Assembly: GCA_900321255.1 (NCBI GenBank)
Contig: ONVK01000006.1
Coordinates: 1 to 49,626 of the forward strand
Direction: 5' to 3'
Source of the DNA: an uncultured Lentisphaerota bacterium
Lineage (GTDB): Bacteria; Verrucomicrobiota; Kiritimatiellia; RFP12; UBA1067
Length of the DNA stretch: 49,626 nt
Below are positions 25,339 to 33,800 of the stretch, one piece after another. How positions within the stretch are numbered: position 1 is the first letter of the stretch; each line of letters starts with the position of its first letter. The translations under genes and the position numbers were made by a program. The notes below the pieces were generated by a model, which was given only the letters and a program-made list of their open reading frames with translations, was not told the DNA's origin and did no database searches.

Positions 25339-26831
25339 TTTGAACACCTCCTGCTCAGCCACTCCACAGGCCGCGACAGCCCGGCCGATCTTTTCCTTAC
25401 ATGCGGCAGCAGCATGTCGGCGAATTCGCCGACCGGCCTGAACCGCAGCCACACGGCAAGAGCGCCGTACACCGCAAAGCCGACCGCAACCTGCGGAAAC
25501 AGCAGCAGTTTTCCGCCCACGGGGATGCATCCGATCCCAAAAACGACGGCCGCAAGCACGACAGTGAGCGCGAGCGACGGGAGCACGTCGCACAGCTGCA
25601 TGGCAATGGAGTATTTCAGGACATTTCTGTTCGGAAGCGAATTCATGACAACGCCAATCGGACCGTAGACGATTGCAGAGCACACCATGAACGTCATAAC
25701 ACCATATGGCAGCGCAAGCGCCATCAGGAGCAGGCCGACAACACGGCGAAGCACTATCAGCTTGAGATATATGTCGCTCCGGCCACGCGCGTTTATCGCC
25801 TGGAAGTTGATCGAATCGAACGGCTTGAACGCCACGGCGAAGCAGGTCAGCTGCATAAACGGCACGATCGGCAGCCAGCGGTCGCCATACATGAGGGCGA
25901 CCATCGGCTCGGCCACGAGAGCGCTGCATGCCATCAAGGGGAACACGACGAACGTCGAGCATTTTATCATGCGGCGCATGGCATTGCGTAGCTTCGCGGG
26001 GTCGTCCTGCAGCCTGACGAGCGCCGGGAACGTCACCTTGCTCAAAGTGGCGTCCGCCGTATTCCCGATGAGCTTTGGGATATGCGAGCCCTTCTTGACA
26101 AACGCAAGGTCGGCCTTCGTGTAGAACTTTCCGATTACAAGGGCATACAGGTTGCTGAAAACAGAGTTCAGCAGCGACGCTGCCATCATCTTCCATCCAA
26201 ATCGGAAAAGAGACCTGGCGGAGTCCCATGAAAACGAGAGGGTCGGACGCCAGCGGATGACAAGCTGCCGGGCGATTACGCCGGCGACTCCGCCTGACAC
26301 AGATGCCCATACAAGCGCCCACGGACCATATCCGGCGAGTGCCAGCGCAACGCCTACGACGGCAGACACCGCCACCCGGGCCCAGCTTATCCTGAAGCTC
26401 AGGTGGAACAGCATCTTGCGGTTCATCTCCACCCCCTGCACGTTGTTGAGCGAATGGAAGACAAGCGAAAGCGCCATAACGCGCAGCATGGCCCCAAGCT
26501 CCGGGACATCATAGAACTTCGCGACAAGAGGAGCCGAAAAAAACAGCGCGGAGTACAGGACCGCTGCGAGAGCCATGCTGATGTAGAACACCGTGTTGTA
26601 GTCGGTCTGCGTGGCATCCTTCTTCTGCACGAGGGCCTTGCTGAACCCGCTGTCCACCAGCACGTTGGAGACCGCGACGAACACCGACAAAAGCGCAACC
26701 GTGCCGTAGTCGTTGGGAGTCAGGAGCCGGGCTAGGACAAGCGTGACGACAAAATGCGCCGCCTGGATGCCGAACTTCTCCATCAGCACCCAGAAGACGC
26801 CCTTCGCGACCTTGTCTGTCAGTTTGCCCAT
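25335..26831 (-). CDS. Wzx-type polysaccharide flippase (MOP superfamily)
   Basis: Predicted 498 aa. It has about 14 hydrophobic segments and the N-terminal pattern of lipopolysaccharide/teichuronic flippases: VAKGVFWVLMEKFGIQAAHF, ARLLTPNDYGTVALLSVF, VLVDSGFSKALVQKKD and FGWKMMAASLLNSVFSNLYA. It moves undecaprenyl-linked repeat units across the inner membrane. The ATG at 26831 is chosen, 7 bases after the cytidylyltransferase stop; a GTG seven codons upstream would overlap that gene. The ribosome site is weak for both choices. The end overlaps the next gene by 4 bases. Confidence 0.93.
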   Translation of the reverse strand: MGKLTDKVAKGVFWVLMEKFGIQAAHFVVTLVLARLLTPNDYGTVALLSVFVAVSNVLVDSGFSKALVQKKDATQTDYNTVFYISMALAAVLYSALFFSAPLVAKFYDVPELGAMLRVMALSLVFHSLNNVQGVEMNRKMLFHLSFRISWARVAVSAVVGVALALAGYGPWALVWASVSGGVAGVIARQLVIRWRPTLSFSWDSARSLFRFGWKMMAASLLNSVFSNLYALVIGKFYTKADLAFVKKGSHIPKLIGNTADATLSKVTFPALVRLQDDPAKLRNAMRRMIKCSTFVVFPLMACSALVAEPMVALMYGDRWLPIVPFMQLTCFAVAFKPFDSINFQAINARGRSDIYLKLIVLRRVVGLLLMALALPYGVMTFMVCSAIVYGPIGVVMNSLPNRNVLKYSIAMQLCDVLPSLALTVVLAAVVFGIGCIPVGGKLLLFPQVAVGFAVYGALAVWLRFRPVGEFADMLLPHVRKRSAGLSRPVEWLSRRCSK

Positions 26832-26838
26832 CTGTCTG

Positions 26839-27546
26839 TCATGTGGCTCCACGCCACTTCATCAGCGCGCCGAGGGTGACGAGGTCCTCGGGCGTCGTGA
26901 TCTTCACGTTGCCGCGGTTTCCGGGGACGAGGTGCACCGGGATGCCGAGCGCGAAGCAGATCGTCGCCTGGTCGACCATCCCCGCGTATCCCCCGGGGCG
27001 CGAGCGGATGCGCTCGTGCGCGGCGATTATGCCGCGGAGCCGGAAGCTCTGCGGCGCCTGGGCGGTGTACGACTCGCTGCGCTGCGGGATGGAATCAACG
27101 CGCGCACCGTCCTTCGAAAGCACGATCGTCTCGTAGCACGGCGTATAGGTCACTGCGCTGCCGTATTTCTCAACGGCGGCTATGTTCGCGGAGATCACCT
27201 CGGGAAGCACGTATGGGCGCACCCCGTCGTGGAGCAGCACGATGGAGTCGGCGCTCTCGCGTTCCTCGACGAACTTGAGCCCGGAATATATCGAGTCCTG
27301 CGCCGTCGCACCGCCGATCGCCACGCCACGCAGCTTCGACACCCCGTATTTCGCCGCGATGCCCTTCGCCCTCTCGACATGGCCCTCGCCGACAACGAGG
27401 TAGATGCCGTCTATCATCGGATGACGCTCGAACAGTTCTAGCGTATGCGCGAGCACCGGCTTGCCGTCGAGTTCCAGATACTGCTTCGGAACCGGACCGC
27501 CCATTCGTTCGCCGCTTCCGCCGGCAAAGACTACCGCAAAATTCAT
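26839..27546 (-). CDS. TarI/IspD-like cytidylyltransferase
   Basis: Predicted 235 aa with FAGGSGERMGGPVPKQYLEL (CTP-binding), LLHDGVRPYV and GNVKITTPEDLVTLG. The segment SIPQRSESYTAQAPQSFRL follows the TarI/capsule pattern (RS-x-x-Y-x-x-Q-PQSF) rather than the D-R-x-x-L/W-x-A-x-TPQ of housekeeping IspD. The preferred reading is therefore synthesis of a CDP-alditol (such as CDP-ribitol) for the surface polymer. A housekeeping 2-C-methylerythritol-4-phosphate cytidylyltransferase role cannot be excluded. LicD, an SDR and two CDP-glycerol-type transferases in the same locus support the polymer role. A promoter-like TGGTATAAT lies just upstream. Confidence 0.88.
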   Translation of the reverse strand: MNFAVVFAGGSGERMGGPVPKQYLELDGKPVLAHTLELFERHPMIDGIYLVVGEGHVERAKGIAAKYGVSKLRGVAIGGATAQDSIYSGLKFVEERESADSIVLLHDGVRPYVLPEVISANIAAVEKYGSAVTYTPCYETIVLSKDGARVDSIPQRSESYTAQAPQSFRLRGIIAAHERIRSRPGGYAGMVDQATICFALGIPVHLVPGNRGNVKITTPEDLVTLGALMKWRGAT

Positions 27547-27554
27547 TTGCGGAT

Positions 27555-27563
27555 ATTATACCA
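27555..27563 (-). promoter_or_regulatory. Extended -10 element upstream of the TarI-like gene
   Basis: TGGTATAAT on the minus strand (27563-27555) sits in the 39-base gap between the WbaP-type gene and the cytidylyltransferase, 8 bases before the ATG. No convincing -35 is present at 17-18 bases; a TTGACC occurs at 23 bases, which is too far. If active, the leader would be very short. Confidence 0.4.
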
Positions 27564-27585
27564 TAATAAAGCCGACTTTTGCGGG

Positions 27586-28962
27586 TCAACGGGCGCCTCG
27601 CATGAACACCACCGCGTACACGGTGCGGAAGAGAATCCAGATGTCCATCCACGGCGACCAGTTTAAGACATAGTGCACATCGAGCGCCACGCGCCGCGGG
27701 TAGTCCGTGTCGCTCCTTCCCGACGCCTGCCAGAGCCCCGTGATGCCCGGCTTTACGGAGGCGAACGTCTCGTATGACGAACCGTAGTAGTGGACTTCCT
27801 TCTCGACTATCGGCCGCGGGCCGACGAGCGCCATGTCACCGGCAAACACGTTGAAAAGCTGGGGGAACTCGTCGATAGACGTCTTGCGCAGGAACCTGCC
27901 GAGCGGTGTGACGCGCGGGTCGTCCCTTAGCTTGAAGCTGGCATCCCACTCCGCGCGCCGCGCAGGGTCGGACTCGAGAATCGCCTTGAGCCGCTCGTCG
28001 GCATCGGCGTACATCGACCTGAACTTCCACACGCGGATGGGCCGGCCCCTCTTCCCGAGCCGGTCCTGCCTGTAGAAAACCGGCCCGCGGCTCGTAAGCT
28101 TCACGAGAATCGGAACAACGACAAAGAACGGCGAAAGCACAATGAACGCGACAAGCGCGAGCACCCTGTCGAGGATCTGCTTCTCCATCCGCAGGGCGCG
28201 GAAGTGGCGCTGGTTCACCATCTCGATCCCGCCCAGGCCGTCAAAAGACACAATCTGCCCGCCGCTTACGGGGAACGACGAGCCGCTCGGCATGTACTCG
28301 ATGTGGGAGAAGAGGTGTACGAGCTCCGGCATCTGACAGCGAAGAACACGGGGGTCGAGGCAGCTTACAAGCGTCTTGACGCCAGTCTCTTTCGCCGCGG
28401 CGGCAATCTCCGCGATATCCGCGCCAAGCGTCCTAACGACGCGGAAGCCGAGGTACGAATCCGCCGAAAGGGAACGCTCGAGCCTGCGGACAAGATCACC
28501 TTCGCCAGCGAGAATCACGGGGATTCGCGCGAAGCCGAGCACGAACGCCGCTCTCCGCGCGAAATCCCTGAACGGCTGGGCGAGGAACGCGGCGAGGCAG
28601 CCCGATATCACGATCACGGCGCGGGAGTAGTGCTCCGTCGTCTGGTACGCGAGCGCGAGGTAGGCGATGAGCCCGAGGTGCGTGAGGAGCGACGAGCCGA
28701 CGAGCCGTCTGAGCTCCTCCGGCGGCGTCACAGGAGCCGCCGGATGCATCACGCTGCCATGGTAGAGCCGAAACATCGCGTTAAGCGCGATGTACACGAG
28801 CACAACTGGCCAGAGACGGAGATAGAACTCGGCGCCGTACTTGTAGTGCCCGGGACCGAGCGCTCGATAGGCCCACACGGTGAACGTCCAGACGCTGAAA
28901 AGGCAGACGGCGTCGGCAGCCATCAGCACCAGGACGCGAAATCTGCCGTCAAACCGAGTCAC
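27586..28962 (-). CDS. Undecaprenyl-phosphate hexose-1-phosphate transferase (WbaP-type)
   Basis: Predicted 458 aa from GTG 28962 (TGGAGG five bases upstream, right after the upstream stop); an ATG at 28992 would overlap the preceding gene by 20 bases. N-terminal membrane helices and a CoA-binding-like middle domain are followed by the conserved polyisoprenyl-phosphate hexose-phosphotransferase domain from ~260: [71 protein letters not shown] and SVKPGITGLWQASGRSD. It starts repeat-unit synthesis by placing hexose-1-phosphate on undecaprenyl phosphate. Confidence 0.94.
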   Translation of the reverse strand: MTRFDGRFRVLVLMAADAVCLFSVWTFTVWAYRALGPGHYKYGAEFYLRLWPVVLVYIALNAMFRLYHGSVMHPAAPVTPPEELRRLVGSSLLTHLGLIAYLALAYQTTEHYSRAVIVISGCLAAFLAQPFRDFARRAAFVLGFARIPVILAGEGDLVRRLERSLSADSYLGFRVVRTLGADIAEIAAAAKETGVKTLVSCLDPRVLRCQMPELVHLFSHIEYMPSGSSFPVSGGQIVSFDGLGGIEMVNQRHFRALRMEKQILDRVLALVAFIVLSPFFVVVPILVKLTSRGPVFYRQDRLGKRGRPIRVWKFRSMYADADERLKAILESDPARRAEWDASFKLRDDPRVTPLGRFLRKTSIDEFPQLFNVFAGDMALVGPRPIVEKEVHYYGSSYETFASVKPGITGLWQASGRSDTDYPRRVALDVHYVLNWSPWMDIWILFRTVYAVVFMRGAR

Positions 28963-28972
28963 AAGGCCTCCA

Positions 28973-30811
28973 TCACTCTCCGCCGAGCGCATAGTGCATC
29001 CAATCCGCTATGTACAGCTCCATGCCCGGCACTACCTTCACCCAATCCGGTGCGCCGGCATAGGCAGAGGAATGGTACCATGTCGCGAATTCGCCGATCA
29101 CGATACGGACTTCGCACGCCTTCAGAAGCGGCGGAGGAACCGCCTGCGGAGGGAACGGCGGCGATATGAAGACGACCGCCCTTGGAAGATTCTTCCGCGC
29201 CTCGGGGTCGGCGCTGATTTTCTTAAGCCAATCGTCGCCGGCCTTGCCTGCAAGAACGAGTCTTTCGATCCTGGGAGCGCCGGGGAGGTCCTCCACGGAG
29301 TCGACGCAGCCGACGCCTGGCGCGTGCGGATGGTTCTTCATGTACCTTCGCACGTCCTTCCAGCAGAGCACCCCGCCCAAAGACAGACCGTCGTCCACGA
29401 TCCATATCGTCGGGTTCTTATACTTGACCATCGTCCGCTCTCCGTCGCGGAACACTTTGACTTCAGGCCTCTCGCGCGCGACGCCGGCGGCATACAGCGA
29501 TGCCAGCACCTGCGCAGACAAGACCGCGGAGACCGCAATCGCGACAGCGTACGGCTTCGGCTCGCGCCAGGGGCGCACCATGACGAGCGGAACGCTTGCG
29601 AGGATGACGGCGATCCAGAGCGTCCAGTCGGACATAAGCGGATTGAACGACGCGGTAACGCCCCAGGCAAGCCACATCGCAAGAGGAAGCGCATCTCGCT
29701 TTCTTGCCAGATGGACGGCTCCCCACATCAGGACAAGGAGCCATCCGAACACATACAGAAAACGGCCAAACCACCCGCAGGAGGCAAGGCGAGTCAGATG
29801 GTCGCATATGAGCGAGCCGGTAAGCGCAACGACATGGAGAGGCTGGTACCAGTCAAGGTAGGACCTCCCTATCTTCATGCCCCCGCCGGTCCACCCTCCC
29901 GGCGCGTCGACGAGCATCATCGGCGTGTTCTGCGCGATCTCAAGGCGTATCTTGTTGCTCCACGAGCTGCGCCCCCTGAAGCCGCGCGAAAGGAAATGGG
30001 AATCCTGCACGCACAGCCACGCTACGGCAAGCGCAATGACGGCCGCAACCGCAATCCAAACCCTCTTCCGCCGAAGCGCGAGGCAGATCTCCCGGAACCG
30101 CGAAAGCGCAAAGCAGAGAAGAGCCAGCGCAAAGCCAAGCATCGCGCCGCGCGAGCCAGCCCACGCAAGACAGCCCACGGCAAGCGCAAAGACAACGCCG
30201 CACACGATCCGGAGCGACCGCCGCCGAACGAAGAAAAGGACGCCCGCGAGCGCCAGAACTGCGATCTCGCAGTAGAGCATCGCAGATCGGTTTGGATTCG
30301 GATATGGGAACCGAAGACGGCGGCTTCTCTTCCACTTGCGGTCGAACTCCCTGTCAATCGCACTTTTCGTGCCCGGCGGAATCGGCACAAGCGCCTTCAG
30401 TATCGGCGACTGCTCCTCGGGAAGAACAGGCCGTGGCGCCTCGTAGTCGAAGGAAACCGGCTGCGAACCATCACGGGAGAAGCCCACGAGTCTGCCGCGT
30501 TCGAAGAGATACGAGATTCGTCCTCCCTTCACATCAGGCCCCGACTCGACCGCCACTGCATCCTTAGCGAAGCGCCCCTTCCATCCTCTGACGCTGGCGA
30601 GCGTGCCGGGCCTGGCATATATCCGCTCGAACTCGCGCGTAGACCCGTCCGGCTGGCGCATCCGGTAGATGAGGCTGTTTTCCGGCGCAATGTACATCCC
30701 GAGCGCCTTCTCGGGATTTTTTTCGGGATTGAAGCCAAGCGAATCTGCCGCCGCCCCGGCCATCATCGGCAGGACGGCAAGCAGAAACGCCCTGGCGGCA
30801 GGGAACCTCAT
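28973..30811 (-). CDS. O-antigen polymerase/ligase-like membrane protein with extra N- and C-terminal domains
   Basis: Predicted 612 aa from ATG 30811, overlapping the giant secreted protein gene by 4 bases (ATGA). A signal-like N-terminus (RFPAARAFLLAVLPMMAGAA) is followed by a ~150-residue soluble part. About eight membrane helices lie between ~176 and ~445 with the Wzy_C-style AGSRGAMLGFALALL near 217. A soluble C-terminal domain (~450-612) contains RLVLAGKAGDDWLKKI, AVVFISPPF and GMELYIADWMHYALGG. The central part fits Wzy polymerase/WaaL ligase proteins, which polymerise or transfer lipid-linked glycans at the periplasmic face. The flanking domains are not recognised, and fewer helices are visible than in classical Wzy. 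No other Wzy candidate is in the locus. Confidence 0.82.
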   Translation of the reverse strand: MRFPAARAFLLAVLPMMAGAAADSLGFNPEKNPEKALGMYIAPENSLIYRMRQPDGSTREFERIYARPGTLASVRGWKGRFAKDAVAVESGPDVKGGRISYLFERGRLVGFSRDGSQPVSFDYEAPRPVLPEEQSPILKALVPIPPGTKSAIDREFDRKWKRSRRLRFPYPNPNRSAMLYCEIAVLALAGVLFFVRRRSLRIVCGVVFALAVGCLAWAGSRGAMLGFALALLCFALSRFREICLALRRKRVWIAVAAVIALAVAWLCVQDSHFLSRGFRGRSSWSNKIRLEIAQNTPMMLVDAPGGWTGGGMKIGRSYLDWYQPLHVVALTGSLICDHLTRLASCGWFGRFLYVFGWLLVLMWGAVHLARKRDALPLAMWLAWGVTASFNPLMSDWTLWIAVILASVPLVMVRPWREPKPYAVAIAVSAVLSAQVLASLYAAGVARERPEVKVFRDGERTMVKYKNPTIWIVDDGLSLGGVLCWKDVRRYMKNHPHAPGVGCVDSVEDLPGAPRIERLVLAGKAGDDWLKKISADPEARKNLPRAVVFISPPFPPQAVPPPLLKACEVRIVIGEFATWYHSSAYAGAPDWVKVVPGMELYIADWMHYALGGE

Positions 30812-33800
30812 TCCCCGTCGTCGGGAACCGACGCCTCGTTCCAGTCGCGGTCGATCTGGACGGCAAGGATGTCGAAGGGAAGCGATTCCGTCCACGTAGA
30901 GCTGACCTTGTGAGTGAAGAAGCCGGCGGTCCACACGTCCGCATCAAGCGCCGCTACGCCTGCGTCGCGATTCATGAGCAGCACGCCAAAGTGCTTGATC
31001 TTCTTCGTCCCCGCATACGTCAGAGTTCCGGTCGCAAGACCCGTCGCACGGGCGAGCGAATAGTTCATCGCGCTCGCCGAATCGCCCTTCGTCGACCCGA
31101 GCTTGACGGAATTCCCCGACAGCGTCACCGAAACACCGTCGAGCTCGAAGTCGCGGTCGAGATAGTAGCGCTGGAGGTTCGGAATCGTGTTGTACCAGCC
31201 GCCGGCGGGTTCAAGCTCAAGGTCGAGCATCTCGCCGGAAAGCGTGGCCGAGGCACCGTCCTTGTACCAGCGAAGCGTAGACGCAGAATCGAGAATCGAA
31301 GCGGTATATCCGTCCTCGCCCTCGGCCCAGGCGATCTTCGCGATCCCGCCGAACGAATACGAAGCGGAGCTGAACGCGATCGGGATGTAGAGATCGCAGC
31401 TCTCTGGGGTGTTGAGGTCCCCGACGGGTGTCGCAGTCGAGGAGCCGGAGACGGCTGTTCCGTCGGCAAGTCGTCCAGCGACTTTCACGCCGCCCTTTGC
31501 ATCGACCGTAAGAGTCAGGTAGCCGTGCCCGGCCGGGACACCGGAATCTTCCGTCACGCCGGGGGCGGCAAGCGCCACGGTGTAGTACCCCTTGAAGGGC
31601 TCGAACACAGCCGCTGCGTTGGCAAGGCCGGAGTTGTTGCGGTAGAGTTCGGCGATATAGTTGGCTTCCGCAATGATAGCCGTCTTGCCGCTGTTCGGCA
31701 CGTTAAGGCGGAGCTCCACGGAGCCGACGCTGTCGTCAAAGGCGTCAAGATCGTCTGTCGACCAGTCCTTGAGCGTCACGACGAGCGTTCCGGTGCAGGC
31801 CACCTTGGCCTTCTCCTTCTTGTCGATCGCCATGGGAATCGTCACCTCGAACGTGCGGCTCTCGCTGTCCGCCGACCCGTCGACGACTTCGTCGAGACCG
31901 GTCTTGGAGCCGGCGTACGTCTTGCCAGCTATGACGGCCTTCGCCGAAAGCTTGCCAGCGGACGTCGCGGTGAGGGTTATGAGTCCTATGCGCGGCGCAC
32001 CGATCTCGAGGGCAGAACCGTCCTCCGTCAGCACACCACGGAACGAACCGACGGATGTGCCAAGCGGGATGACCTCGAATGTCATCTTCAGCGTCGTCCC
32101 CCAGATGGGCTTCTTGGCCGTTCCGGTCGCCGTCTGGAGAAGGCAAGTGTAGGTCCCTGCCTTGGTCGGCGTGCCGCTCACGATGCCCTTCTTCTCCCGC
32201 CCGTCGAGAGAAAGCCCAGGCGGCAGCGTGCCGGCGAGAACGCGGCTCATCGTCGAATTTCCGTCGCTCGGACCGACCTCAAAGCGCGTGTACACGCCCT
32301 GGACGAGCTGGATCGGCAGATTGTTCGTGATTGAGTCGTAGAAGTCCTTCCCGAACACGTCGACTCCGTCCGTCGCCGTCTCCTGGGCGTTCGCCTGGGG
32401 GCTCTTCGCGTCATCCCATGCGGCTATCGTGGAGAAGTTCCATACAGCGGGGCCTGCCGTCCAGACAAGCGCGGAAGGATCGTTCAGCGCGGCTGCGACC
32501 TCTTCCTTCGTATCGCCCGCGTACGCAAAGTCGAGCGCCCAGTAATACGTTCCGCCAGGGGCAATGGACTCAGCCGGCAGCTCGCAGGAAGTGTCGACCG
32601 TCGCGTTGGTGACGATTGTCGCAACGGACTTCGCGGAAGTGCCGATGCGGACGCGGTAGAACACGTTTTCGGCAGCAAGCTCCTCGGGCGAGATCCAGGC
32701 AAGCGCGCTTAGGTTGGTAGAGACGACGGCCTTGCCCATGGGATCGTCCGGGACGACGGCCTTGAAGGGCACCCACTTGTATGGGCTTCCGTCGATGTCG
32801 TTCAGCGTCACGTATGTCTCGGCATCTCCCTCCGTGAGCGTGAAGACGATATTCTGCTTGCCTGCCGGGACGATGCGCGCAAACCTGTTCTGGCTGTCGC
32901 CGGAGCAGACAAACGCCTCGCCGTTTCCGATCTTGCACCAGAGGACGCCTTCGCATCCCCCGGCAAGCGCAGGGTCGGCGGCGAAAAGCCCAGGCCCCGT
33001 CACCGTAAGCGACAGTGCGGCGGACGCGGCCTCAGCGGAACGCAGCGCGCCGTCTTCGTCGACGAACCAGGAGCCCTTCGTGCTCTTCGCGGTTACACCG
33101 CCGGACGTGGCCTCCTTGGCAAAAGTCGCGAAGCTCTTCGTCGCCGTGTCGTTGGCGATCTTGACCGTGATGGCGGACGCGGCAAGCGTCGGCTTGCTCC
33201 AGCCCTTGTATTCGCCAGTAGTGAGCGCGGCGAGCGTCACCGTGAACTGCTTTGTCAGCGCATAGTCTGTGCTGTCGTTGAGCGGAATGGACAGGCTCTT
33301 CTCGTCGTCGTCGCCATCCTCCCACTCGAGGACTTCGCTGAACGCGTCGACATCCTTGCCGATGACGGCGGTGTCCTTGTACTTCTTCTTGTTGCACACG
33401 ACCGTCGCCTTGACGGCAACCCTGGTCTGCGCCGTGTAATTGCTGCGCCTGAGCGTGATTTCGGCTGTCTTGCCGGCAGTTGCCGTCATCACGGGCTTCT
33501 TCGCGTTCGCGAACGGCGTATCGTCGTCGCCGTAGTACGCGGCGCTTATGGTCCCCGCACCCTTGGCCGTCACCTCCGTCAGAGCGACCTTGGCTTCGTC
33601 GCGCGCGATCACGGCCGGGAACTCGTCGACCTCAATGTCGTCGGGGTCGATCTCCCACAGCTTCACGGTGAACGTCTTATTGCTCTCGACGGTCGCGACA
33701 AGGTCTGGGATCAGACGCACCTGGATTGTCTTGTCGGCCTTGTCACCGGCCTTCCATTCAACAATGCCGTTTGTCGGATAGTATTCCTTCCCGGGAACGG

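Noticed and set aside
25339..26322. Upstream extension of the GT-B-like gene
   Set aside because: It is the out-of-frame shadow of the flippase gene; the GTG at 25338 has GGAGG at the right distance.
27561..27590. TTGACC as the -35 for the TarI-like gene promoter
   Set aside because: The spacing to the TATAAT is 23 bases, too long for a normal -35/-10 pair; only the extended -10 is reported.
28880..30913. 677-codon open frame on the plus strand
   Set aside because: It is antisense to the Wzy-like gene, has an arginine- and proline-rich translation with no domain, and has no ribosome site. Long antisense frames are expected in GC-rich coding DNA.
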